64,000 nucleotides of DNA from Pseudomonadales bacterium (GTDB lineage: Bacteria; Pseudomonadota; Gammaproteobacteria; Pseudomonadales; Pseudohongiellaceae): positions 1 to 64,000 of the forward strand of contig JACKOJ010000005.1 in assembly GCA_024234325.1 (NCBI GenBank), read 5' to 3'. The notes under the pieces were generated by a model. That model was not told the DNA's origin. It made no database searches and saw only the letters and a list, made by a program, of their open reading frames with translations. The translations under genes and the position numbers were made by a program. Positions 51,250 to 59,174 of the stretch are shown here, in pieces. Position 1 is the first letter of the stretch; every line of letters starts with the position of its first letter.

Positions 51250-52506
51250 ATGTTTAGTCCTGACATCACCATTGCCGATTTTGATCCTGAACTCGATGCC
51301 GCCATCAAAGCCGAACGCGAGCGGCAGGAGCATCACATCGAACTCATCGCATCCGAGAACTACACCAGTCCTCTCGTGATGGAGGCACAGGGTTCCGTCC
51401 TGACCAACAAATACGCCGAGGGTTACCCGGGCAAGCGCTACTACGGTGGCTGTGAGCACGTCGACGTGGTCGAGACCCTGGCCATCGAACGCGCCAAGGC
51501 CCTGTTCGGCGCCGACTATGCCAACGTGCAGCCCCACTCCGGTTCCCAGGCCAATGCCGCCGTGTACATGGCGCTGCTGAAACCGGGCGACACCGTGCTG
51601 GGCATGAGCCTTGCCGACGGTGGCCACCTGACCCACGGCGCCTCCGTGAGCTTCTCCGGCCGCATCTACAACGCCATCCAGTACGGCCTGAACAGCGAGA
51701 CCGGCGAGATCGATTACGAGCAGGTCGAAGCGCTGGCGCTGGAGCACAAGCCGAAGATGATTCTGGCCGGTTTCTCTGCCTATTCCCGCATCGTGGACTG
51801 GCAGCGTTTCCGTGACATCGCCGACAAGGTCGGCGCCTATTTCGTGGTGGACATGGCGCACATCGCCGGTCTGGTGGCCGCGGGCGCCTATCCCAGCCCG
51901 GTCAATATTGCCGACGTGACCACGTCTACCACCCACAAGACCTTGGGCGGTCCGCGTGGCGGCATCATCCTTGCCCGCGCCAACCCGGAGCTGGAGAAGA
52001 AACTGAATTTTGCCGTGTTCCCCGAGAGCCAGGGCGGCCCGCTGATGCACGTTATCGCGGCCAAGGCCGTGTGCTTCAAGGAAGCCATGACGCCGGAGTT
52101 CAAGGAGTATCAGCACCAGGTGGTCAAGAATGCCAAGGCGATGGCCCAGGGTTTCATCGACCGCGGCTATGACATCGTGTCCAACGGCACGGACGATCAC
52201 CTGTTCCTGCTCAGCCTGGTCAAGCAGGACATCACTGGCAAGGACGCGGATGCCGCGCTGGGCCGCGCCAATATCACCGTGAACAAGAACGCCGTGCCGA
52301 ACGACCCGCGTCCGCCCTTCGTGACCAGCGGTCTGCGCATCGGTTCGCCTGCCGTGACCCGTCGCGGTTTCAAGGAAGCCGAAGTGCGCGAGCTGACCTC
52401 CTGGATCTGTGACGTGCTCGACAACATCGAGGACGAGGCCACCATCGAGGCTGTCAAGGCCAAGGTGCTGGCTCTGTGCGCACGCTTCCCGGTATACGGA
52501 AAGTAA
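51250..52506 (+). CDS. glyA: Serine hydroxymethyltransferase
   Basis: GlyA converts serine and tetrahydrofolate to glycine and 5,10-methylene-THF with PLP, supplying one-carbon units. The 418-aa protein has IELIASENYTS, the GYPGKRYYGG motif, NVQPHSGSQANAAVY, and the PLP lysine in TTSTTHKTLGGPRGG (about residue 229). Length equals E. coli GlyA (417). A -10 (TAAAAT) lies 40 bases upstream and a weak GGGG Shine-Dalgarno follows. nrdR is 31 bases downstream, the start of a long co-oriented block. Confidence 0.98.
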   Translation: MFSPDITIADFDPELDAAIKAERERQEHHIELIASENYTSPLVMEAQGSVLTNKYAEGYPGKRYYGGCEHVDVVETLAIERAKALFGADYANVQPHSGSQANAAVYMALLKPGDTVLGMSLADGGHLTHGASVSFSGRIYNAIQYGLNSETGEIDYEQVEALALEHKPKMILAGFSAYSRIVDWQRFRDIADKVGAYFVVDMAHIAGLVAAGAYPSPVNIADVTTSTTHKTLGGPRGGIILARANPELEKKLNFAVFPESQGGPLMHVIAAKAVCFKEAMTPEFKEYQHQVVKNAKAMAQGFIDRGYDIVSNGTDDHLFLLSLVKQDITGKDADAALGRANITVNKNAVPNDPRPPFVTSGLRIGSPAVTRRGFKEAEVRELTSWICDVLDNIEDEATIEAVKAKVLALCARFPVYGK

Positions 52507-52536
52507 GTTCAGCGCGACACGCGCGAGGCGTCGTTT

Positions 52537-52992
52537 ATGTATTGTCCGTTCTGTAATGCGCTGGATACCAAGGTGATCGACTCGCGCCTGGTGGCCGATG
52601 GCACCCAGGTCCGCCGCCGCCGCGAGTGCATCACCTGCGCCGAACGTTTCACGACCTATGAAACGGCGGAACTGGTGATGCCCCGCATCATCAAGCAGAA
52701 CGGCAATCGCGAGCCTTTCGATGAGAACAAGCTGCACTCCGGCCTGCTCAAGGCGCTGGAGAAACGGCCTGTCAGCATCGAGAAGGTGGACGAGGCCATC
52801 AATCGCATCAAGACTCACCTGCGGGCGACGGGGGAGCGTGAGGTTCCTTCGCGCATCGTCGGGGAACAGGTCATGCAGGAGCTGCGACAGCTCGACGAAG
52901 TCGCCTATGTGCGCTTCGCCTCGGTGTACCGCAGCTTCAAGGACCTGAACGAGTTTCGTGCCGAGATTGACCGTCTGGCCAACGATAACTGA
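52537..52992 (+). CDS. nrdR: Transcriptional repressor NrdR
   Basis: NrdR represses ribonucleotide reductase operons in response to dATP/ATP. The 151-aa protein has the N-terminal zinc ribbon (CPFCN and CITCAERF, with RRRREC between) and the ATP-cone (about residues 49-139; RIIKQNGNREPFDENKL). Length is that of E. coli NrdR (149). Position between glyA and ribD is conserved across gammaproteobacteria. Confidence 0.98.
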   Translation: MYCPFCNALDTKVIDSRLVADGTQVRRRRECITCAERFTTYETAELVMPRIIKQNGNREPFDENKLHSGLLKALEKRPVSIEKVDEAINRIKTHLRATGEREVPSRIVGEQVMQELRQLDEVAYVRFASVYRSFKDLNEFRAEIDRLANDN

Positions 52993-53010
52993 GCACCCGG
53001 ACCAGCCTTC

Positions 53011-54132
53011 ATGGAAACGACTGCCCAATCCTTCATGCAGTTGGCGCTTGCCGCCGCGCAGCGTGTCTTCACCACCACGCCGAACCCGCGCGTGGGCTGC
53101 GTGATCGTGCGTGATGGCGTGATCGTGGGCACCGGCCTGCACGAGAAGCCCGGGGAGCATCATGCCGAGGTGAATGCACTGCTGGCAGCGGGAGAACTGG
53201 CACGGGGCGCAACGGCGTACGTGTCCCTCGAACCCTGCTGTCACTTCGGGCGTACGCCGCCTTGCACCCAGGCCCTGATCAACGCCGGAGTCAAGGAAGT
53301 GGTCTATGGCATGCTCGACCCCAATCCGCTGGTCGCGGGCAAGGGCGTGGAGGCATTGCGCGAGGCGGGCATCCAGGTCACAGGTCCGGTGCTGGAAGAC
53401 GAGGCAAGACTCCTTAACCGGGGCTTCATCAAACGCATGAGCGAAGGCCTGCCCTTTGTGCGCTGCAAGATGGCGATGAGCCTGGACGGGCGCACGGCGA
53501 TGGCCTCCGGCGAGAGCCAGTGGATCACCGGCCCGGCGGCGCGTGCCGATGTGCAGCGTCTGCGCGCCGAGTCCTGTGCCGTGGTCACCGGGGTCAATAC
53601 CGTACTGAGCGACAATCCCTCGCTGAATGTGCGGCAGGAACAGTTGCAGCACCCGGATGCCGCCGAGATTGTGAAGCGGCAGCCGCGCAGGGTCATCATT
53701 GATTCTTCCCTGCGCACCCCGCCCGAGTCGCGCATTCTGCAACTGCCCGGGGACGTGCTGTTCCTGGTGGGAGCGCCCCATGCGCAGCAGCGCCAGCGCT
53801 TTGCAGAAAGCCCGGCGCAGATCGATGCCATTGCCACGGTGCCGGGCGGGCGTGTGGATCTGCGGGCCGCCATGTCCTGGCTCGCGCGGCAGTACCAGTG
53901 CAACGAAGTGCTGCTGGAAGCCGGACCCACGCTGAGCGGTGCCATGATCCAGGCGGGTCTGGTGGACGAAGTGATTGTCTACATCGGCGCCAAGTTTCTC
54001 GGCAGCGATGCCCTGCCGCTGCTGAACCTGCCCGGCCTGCGTCACATGGCAGACCATATCGGGCTGACCATTAGTGATGTCGCGAACATTGACGGCGACT
54101 GCCGGATCACCGCCCGGGTCATCAACAAGTAA
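53011..54132 (+). CDS. ribD: Bifunctional riboflavin deaminase/reductase RibD
   Basis: RibD carries out the second and third steps of riboflavin synthesis: deamination then NADPH reduction of the pyrimidine intermediate. The 373-aa protein has the N-terminal deaminase domain with zinc ligands HAEVNAL and EPCCHFGRTPPC, followed by the reductase domain (from about 150; KMAMSLDGRTAMASGESQWIT). Length fits E. coli RibD (367). It lies 18 bases after nrdR. Confidence 0.97.
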   Translation: METTAQSFMQLALAAAQRVFTTTPNPRVGCVIVRDGVIVGTGLHEKPGEHHAEVNALLAAGELARGATAYVSLEPCCHFGRTPPCTQALINAGVKEVVYGMLDPNPLVAGKGVEALREAGIQVTGPVLEDEARLLNRGFIKRMSEGLPFVRCKMAMSLDGRTAMASGESQWITGPAARADVQRLRAESCAVVTGVNTVLSDNPSLNVRQEQLQHPDAAEIVKRQPRRVIIDSSLRTPPESRILQLPGDVLFLVGAPHAQQRQRFAESPAQIDAIATVPGGRVDLRAAMSWLARQYQCNEVLLEAGPTLSGAMIQAGLVDEVIVYIGAKFLGSDALPLLNLPGLRHMADHIGLTISDVANIDGDCRITARVINK

Positions 54133-54147
54133 GCGCACGGAGAGCCT

Positions 54148-54810
54148 ATGTTCACAGGAATTATCGAAGCCCTGGGCAGCGTTGCCGACCTCAAGTTGCG
54201 CGGCGGCGAGTGGCGCCTGCGCATCCACAGCAGCACCCTCGATTTCGCAGACGTGCAGCTTGGCGACAGCATTGCCGTCAACGGCTGCTGCCTGACGGTG
54301 ACGCATTTTGCAGACCATCAGTTCGACGCCGACGTGTCCAACGAGACGATGCAGCACACCACCCTGCAGAGCCTGAAGCCTGGCAGCAGGGTCAATCTTG
54401 AAAAGGCGCTCACGCCCAGCAAGCGTCTTGGTGGTCACATCGTCAGCGGCCATGTGGATGGCGTGGGAGAACTGCTTGCCACGCGCCCGGACGGCGCCAG
54501 CATCCGCATGGACTTTTGTGCGCCGGATGCCCTCGCACGCTACATCGCCCAGAAGGGGTCCATCTGCATCGACGGCACCAGCCTCACCGTTAACACAGTC
54601 GACGGCGCCAATTTCAGCGTGAACATCATTCCACACACGCAACAGGAAACGATCATTCAGGATTACCGGCCGGGGCAGAAAGTGAATCTCGAAGTGGATC
54701 TCATCGCCCGCTACCTGGAGCGCCTGATGCAGGGCGATGCCGCAGCAACGCAAGGGTCAAAGGCCAGCAACCTGACCCAGACACTGCTCGCCGAAAACGG
54801 ATTTATGTAA
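54148..54810 (+). CDS. ribE: Riboflavin synthase, alpha subunit
   Basis: The enzyme joins two lumazine molecules to riboflavin. The 220-aa protein has the typical MFTGIIEALG N-terminus and two internal barrel repeats (residues 1-90 and 95-190), each with an SVNGxxLT-like strand (SIAVNGCCLTVT, SICIDGTSLTVN). Strong Shine-Dalgarno GGAGAG. It sits 15 bases after ribD. Confidence 0.96.
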   Translation: MFTGIIEALGSVADLKLRGGEWRLRIHSSTLDFADVQLGDSIAVNGCCLTVTHFADHQFDADVSNETMQHTTLQSLKPGSRVNLEKALTPSKRLGGHIVSGHVDGVGELLATRPDGASIRMDFCAPDALARYIAQKGSICIDGTSLTVNTVDGANFSVNIIPHTQQETIIQDYRPGQKVNLEVDLIARYLERLMQGDAAATQGSKASNLTQTLLAENGFM

Positions 54811-54860
54811 GAAAGTGAAAACCGAAAGCCAACACGCGGAATACCGCAAGTGACAAGACC

Positions 54861-56030
54861 ATGAAACTGAACACCGTTGAAGAGATTATCGACGACATCC
54901 GCCAGGGCAAGATGGTCATTCTCATGGACGACGAAGACCGTGAGAACGAAGGCGACCTCGTCATTGCCGCCGAATGCGTCAAGACCGAGCACATCAACTT
55001 CATGGCCCGTTTTGCCCGCGGCCTCATCTGCCTCACCCTCAGCCGTGAGCGCTGCGAGTTTCTCAATCTGCGCCCCATGGTGAATCGCAACGGCGCCCAG
55101 TTTCACACCAACTTCACTGCCTCCATCGAGGCAGCCACCGGCGTCACCACCGGCATCTCCGCTGCCGACCGCGCCCGCACCATTCAGGTGGCCGTTGCAC
55201 GGGACACGAAGCCCGATGACATTGTGCAGCCTGGCCACGTCTTTCCCATCATGGCGCAGCCCGGGGGGGTTCTGCAGCGCGCCGGGCACACCGAGGCAGG
55301 GTGCGATCTTGCACGTCTTGCCGGCTTCACCCCGGCGGCCACCATCGTCGAGATCATGAACGAGGACGGCACCATGGCGCGTCGTCCCGATCTGGAAAAA
55401 TTCGCCGAGCAGCACGGGATCAAGATCGGCACCATTGTCGATCTGATCCACTACCGCATCGCCAACGAGCGTACCGTCATCCGTCGCGATTCCCACCCAG
55501 TGAAGACCGCCCACGGCGAATTCACCCTGCACACCTTCGAGGACAGCATCATGGGCGGCACCCACATCGCCATGAGCATGGGGGATATCACGCCGCAGGA
55601 CCCGACCCTGGTGCGCGTGCACGTCGCCAACACCCTGCGCGATGTCTGCGACGTGGTGAACCCGGTGTGGCCCACCTGGTCCTTCAGTGCCGCCCTGGCG
55701 CGTATCGCAGAGGAAGGCCGTGGGGTCGCTGTGTTACTATCCGGCGACGAATATGCCGAGAACATCAGCCAGACCCTGGTAGAGGCCTTTGCGCACGAAT
55801 CCGGAGTCTCGCGCCAGCCCCGCAAGGGCAATGATCTGACCATCGGCACCGGTTCCCAGATCCTGCGTGATCTGGGGGTGGGCAAGATGCGCCTGCTCAG
55901 CTACCCGGCCAAATTCAATGCGATTTCCGGCTTCGATCTTGAAGTGGTGGATTTCGTGCCGTTTGACGACGGCTTCGTGCAGGGACTGACGGAGACAGAC
56001 AGGAAGCCGGAAACCGGCGCAACAGAGTAA
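54861..56030 (+). CDS. ribBA: RibBA-type fusion: DHBP synthase with degenerate GTP cyclohydrolase II domain
   Basis: The N-terminal half (residues 1-205) is 3,4-dihydroxy-2-butanone-4-phosphate synthase, with ILMDDEDRENEGDLV, the acidic metal-binding loop, and GHTEAGCDLARLAG. The C-terminal half (about 210-370) has the RibA fold but lacks the zinc cysteines: no CxxG...CxC cluster as in the stand-alone RibA at 58572 (ECLTGDALFSLRCDCG). It should supply only the RibB reaction. A single exact start is likely, at ATG 54861. The degenerate domain may be structural or regulatory. Confidence 0.95.
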   Translation: MKLNTVEEIIDDIRQGKMVILMDDEDRENEGDLVIAAECVKTEHINFMARFARGLICLTLSRERCEFLNLRPMVNRNGAQFHTNFTASIEAATGVTTGISAADRARTIQVAVARDTKPDDIVQPGHVFPIMAQPGGVLQRAGHTEAGCDLARLAGFTPAATIVEIMNEDGTMARRPDLEKFAEQHGIKIGTIVDLIHYRIANERTVIRRDSHPVKTAHGEFTLHTFEDSIMGGTHIAMSMGDITPQDPTLVRVHVANTLRDVCDVVNPVWPTWSFSAALARIAEEGRGVAVLLSGDEYAENISQTLVEAFAHESGVSRQPRKGNDLTIGTGSQILRDLGVGKMRLLSYPAKFNAISGFDLEVVDFVPFDDGFVQGLTETDRKPETGATE

Positions 56031-56049
56031 GAGGATCAAGGGGAAGAGA

Positions 56050-56529
56050 ATGAGCACTATCAAGACGATTGAAGGGGATTTTCAGGGCGGTTCCGCCCGC
56101 TACGCCATCGTCGTGGCACGCTTCAACAGTTTCATCGTGGACAAGCTGCAGGAAGGGGCGCTCGATGCCCTGCGCCGCCATGGCGTCAAGGACACCGATA
56201 TCACGATCGTCAAGGCGCCGGGCGCGTTTGAACTGCCCGTGCTGACCCGCAACGTGCTGGCCACTGGCGCCTATGACGCGGTGATTGCCCTGGGGGCCGT
56301 CATCCGTGGTGGCACTCCGCACTTTGACTACGTGGCAGGCGAATGCGTCAAAGGTCTCAGCATCGTGAGTCTGGACAGCCGCATTCCCGTGGCCTTTGGC
56401 GTGCTGACTGTCGATACCATTGAGCAGGCCATTGAGCGTGCCGGCACCAAGGCGGGCAACAAGGGGGCCGAAGCCGCCCTCAGCGCCATTGAGATGGTGA
56501 GTGTGATAGGGAAGTTGAGCGCCAAGTGA
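56050..56529 (+). CDS. ribH: 6,7-dimethyl-8-ribityllumazine synthase
   Basis: RibH condenses the RibA/D and RibB products to lumazine. The 159-aa protein has ARFNSFIVDKLQEGALDAL, PGAFELPVLTR, and ALGAVIRGGTPHFDYVAGE, the hallmark active-site stretch with the catalytic His. A strong Shine-Dalgarno (AAGGGGAA) precedes the ATG. Its stop overlaps the nusB GTG start by 4 bases. Confidence 0.98.
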   Translation: MSTIKTIEGDFQGGSARYAIVVARFNSFIVDKLQEGALDALRRHGVKDTDITIVKAPGAFELPVLTRNVLATGAYDAVIALGAVIRGGTPHFDYVAGECVKGLSIVSLDSRIPVAFGVLTVDTIEQAIERAGTKAGNKGAEAALSAIEMVSVIGKLSAK

Positions 56530-57017
56530 AGCCTGTGACCGACCCGGGCAGCGCCGGCAAGCCGCTGACCCCCGTGAAAGACGGCGGGGAGAGCACCAAG
56601 AAGAAGCTCACCGAACGGCAGAAGGCTCGCCGTATGGTGTTGCAGGCTCTGTACCAATGGCAGATGGCGGGTGCGCCCGTCAACGAGATTCAGGCTGAAT
56701 TTCGTGGCTACTATCAGGGCAAGATCGACTGGGCCTATTTTCACGAGGTGTTTCCCGCCATTCCGCCCCGCGTCGCGGAGCTGGATGCGGCCCTGATGCC
56801 CTGGCTGGATCGCGATCTGAGTGCCATTGATCCCATCGAACTCTGCCTGCTGCGTTATGGTGTGTACGAACTGCTGCATCGCATCGACATTCCCTACAAG
56901 GTGGTCATCAACGAGTGCGTGGAACTGGCGCGGGTCTTCGGTGCTACCGACGGACACAAATACATCAACGGAATACTGGACAAGGCCGCCCGGCAGATTC
57001 GCACGCTGGAATTCTGA
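56526..57017 (+). CDS. nusB: Transcription antitermination factor NusB (GTG start)
   Basis: NusB with NusE forms the rrn antitermination complex. The 163-aa protein starts at GTG 56526, overlapping the ribH stop (GTGA). Conserved elements are ERQKARRMVLQALYQWQMAG, an N-terminal helical box, and PYKVVINECVELARVFG and DGHKYINGILDKAAR toward the end. About 25 extra N-terminal residues precede the usual fold. Confidence 0.97.
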   Translation: MKPVTDPGSAGKPLTPVKDGGESTKKKLTERQKARRMVLQALYQWQMAGAPVNEIQAEFRGYYQGKIDWAYFHEVFPAIPPRVAELDAALMPWLDRDLSAIDPIELCLLRYGVYELLHRIDIPYKVVINECVELARVFGATDGHKYINGILDKAARQIRTLEF

Positions 57018-57076
57018 GCGGTGTGGAGGCCATGCGGGCCTGATAAAAACGACTAGACTGCCCTGGGGGCCGCTCA

Positions 57077-58081
57077 TTGGCGTCCGACGAATTCGACATC
57101 ATCCGCCGCTATTTCAATGCAGGCACACTGGCATTTCCGTCAGCAGAAGTTGCGCTGGGCATAGGCGATGACTGCGCGCTGCTTCGCCCGCAAAGCGGCA
57201 TGGAGCTGGCCATGTCCATGGATCTGCTGCAGGAGAGCGTGCATTTTCCCAGCGCCGCTGATCCCTTTCTGCTCGGCAAGCGTAGTCTGTTGGTCAATCT
57301 CAGTGATCTTGCAGCCATGGGGGCCAGGCCTCTTTGTTTCACGCTGGGCCTGTGTCTGCCACGGGTGGACGCTGACTGGCTGGAGGGCTTCAGCCGTGGT
57401 CTGGCCGAGGTGGCACGGGCCAACGGATGCCCGCTGGTGGGGGGGGACATGAGTGGAACCCAAGCCGGCGCCACCACTATCTGCATCCAGGTGCAGGGTG
57501 AAGTGCCTGCCGGGCAGGCGCTGCGGCGTGACGGGGCAAAACCCGGTGATCTGGTTTTCGTGACCGGCACCCTGGGGGATGCCGCAGCAGGGCTCGGGGT
57601 GCTGCAGGGCAGGCTCGGGGAGTCCTTGTCTGCCGCCCGGCGTGAGGCCTTGCTGGAGGCGTTTTACGTGCCGGAATCCCGCATCGGGGCAGGGCTGCGT
57701 CTGCGCGGCCTTGCCTCTGCCTGTATCGATCTGTCGGATGGCCTGGCCTCCGATCTGCTGCATGTTTTGAACGCCAGTGGTGTCGGTGCGCAGATTGATC
57801 TGCAGGCGTTGCCGCTGTCATCGGCCCTGCAGGCTGCCGTGCCGACGCGCGAGCAGCAGGATCTGGCCGTGAGCGGTGGCGATGATTACGAATTGTGTTT
57901 TACTGCGCCTTCCGCAAGGCAGCAGGCCGTGCAGGAGGCGCTCACGGACGCGGGTATTCCGGTGAGCTGTATTGGCCGTATCACTGCACAGAAAGGGCTG
58001 GTATGGCAGCAGTCCGGCAGTCCCGTGTCGCGGCAGTGGCAGGGTTACCGCCACTTTGTTGCCGCAGAAGGAGAGCGCTAA
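57077..58081 (+). CDS. thiL: Thiamine-monophosphate kinase (TTG start)
   Basis: ThiL phosphorylates thiamine phosphate to the active diphosphate. The 334-aa protein begins with TTG at 57077. Motifs are GIGDDCALL near residue 29, SMDLLQESVHFP, GGDMSGTQAGATTICI, and DLSDGLASDLLH. The last base of its stop is the first base of the pgpA ATG (TAATG). Confidence 0.96.
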   Translation: MASDEFDIIRRYFNAGTLAFPSAEVALGIGDDCALLRPQSGMELAMSMDLLQESVHFPSAADPFLLGKRSLLVNLSDLAAMGARPLCFTLGLCLPRVDADWLEGFSRGLAEVARANGCPLVGGDMSGTQAGATTICIQVQGEVPAGQALRRDGAKPGDLVFVTGTLGDAAAGLGVLQGRLGESLSAARREALLEAFYVPESRIGAGLRLRGLASACIDLSDGLASDLLHVLNASGVGAQIDLQALPLSSALQAAVPTREQQDLAVSGGDDYELCFTAPSARQQAVQEALTDAGIPVSCIGRITAQKGLVWQQSGSPVSRQWQGYRHFVAAEGER

Positions 58082-58557
58082 TGGCCAGCACTCCTGCTTC
58101 CGTATGGCGCAACCCGGTTCATTTTGCCGCGTTTGGTTTTGGCAGCGGTGCCTCGCCTGTGGCACCTGGCACTTTTGGTACGGCAATGGCGGTGGCGCTC
58201 TATCTGTTGCTGCCCCCCATGCCCTGGTTTGCCTACCTGCTGTTTCTGCTGCTCGGTTTTGTGCTGGGTATCTGGCTGTGTGGTCGAACGGCGACAGACA
58301 TCGGGGTGCACGACCACGGAGGCATCGTCTGGGATGAATTTGTCGGGTACTGGATTACGATGTTTCTGGCCCCGGCTGGCTGGCAGTATGTGGTGGCGGG
58401 TTTTGTGCTGTTCCGTCTGTTTGATATCGTCAAACCCTGGCCCATCCGCTGGCTTGACCAACACGTGGAGGGCGGGCTTGGCATCATGATCGACGATGTG
58501 CTGGCTGGATTGATGGCGTGGGCTTGTCTGCAGCTCGCCGTCTGGGTTTTTCTATAA
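58081..58557 (+). CDS. pgpA: Phosphatidylglycerophosphatase A
   Basis: PgpA removes phosphate from phosphatidylglycerophosphate to give phosphatidylglycerol. The 158-aa membrane protein shows FGFGSGASPVAPGTFGT, the N-terminal signature, DHGGIVWDEFVGYW with acidic active-site residues, and FDIVKPWPIRW near the end. It overlaps thiL by one base behind the AGGAGA Shine-Dalgarno. Confidence 0.96.
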   Translation: MASTPASVWRNPVHFAAFGFGSGASPVAPGTFGTAMAVALYLLLPPMPWFAYLLFLLLGFVLGIWLCGRTATDIGVHDHGGIVWDEFVGYWITMFLAPAGWQYVVAGFVLFRLFDIVKPWPIRWLDQHVEGGLGIMIDDVLAGLMAWACLQLAVWVFL

Positions 58558-58571
58558 AGAGGATTGTCGGA

Positions 58572-59165
58572 GTGCAAGTGAAATTTGTCGCGGGTGCGTC
58601 GCTGCCCACCGAGTGGGGTGCGTTCACTATTCATGGATTTGAAGATCCCGATACTGGCAAGGAGCATGTGGCTCTGGTTATGGGCGAGCCGGACGGCGAT
58701 GCGCCGGTGCTGTGCCGTGTGCATTCGGAATGTCTGACGGGAGATGCCCTGTTCAGTCTGCGCTGCGACTGCGGCCCGCAACTGCGCTATGCGATGCAGC
58801 AGATCGCGAAGGAGGGGCGCGGCATGATTCTGTACCTGCGCCAGGAGGGGCGTGGTATCGGCCTGCTCAACAAGATTCGCGCCTACGCCCTGCAGGACGA
58901 GGGGGCGGATACCGTGGAGGCGAATGAACAACTGGGGTTTCTGGCGGACGGCCGCGAGTATCAGATCTGCAAGCCCATGCTGGAACACTTCGGCGTGAAA
59001 TCCCTGCGTTTGCTCACCAATAATCCGCGCAAGGTGATGGCATTGGAGGCGCTGGGGTATGCCGTCGTCGAGCGTGTGCCGATTCACACCGGCTACAACC
59101 CACACAACGAAGACTATCTTGCAGTCAAGGCCCGCAAGCTGGGGCATCTTCCCCGATCAGACTGA
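58572..59165 (+). CDS. ribA: GTP cyclohydrolase II (GTG start)
   Basis: RibA opens GTP for riboflavin synthesis, releasing formate. The 197-aa protein has the zinc cysteine cluster ECLTGDALFSLRCDCG, REGRGIGLLNKI with catalytic Arg/Tyr region, and RLLTNNPRKVMALEALG. The GTG at 58572 gives VQVKFVAGASLPTEWG, aligning with the E. coli start (MQLKRVAEAKLP) and its length of 196; a GTG six bases later is the alternative. It restores the activity missing in the RibBA fusion. Confidence 0.96.
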   Translation: MQVKFVAGASLPTEWGAFTIHGFEDPDTGKEHVALVMGEPDGDAPVLCRVHSECLTGDALFSLRCDCGPQLRYAMQQIAKEGRGMILYLRQEGRGIGLLNKIRAYALQDEGADTVEANEQLGFLADGREYQICKPMLEHFGVKSLRLLTNNPRKVMALEALGYAVVERVPIHTGYNPHNEDYLAVKARKLGHLPRSD

Positions 59166-59174
59166 GGACAGGCG

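Noticed and set aside
54811..54860. FMN riboswitch before ribBA
   Set aside because: The gap is 50 bases, too short, and lacks the conserved RFN elements.
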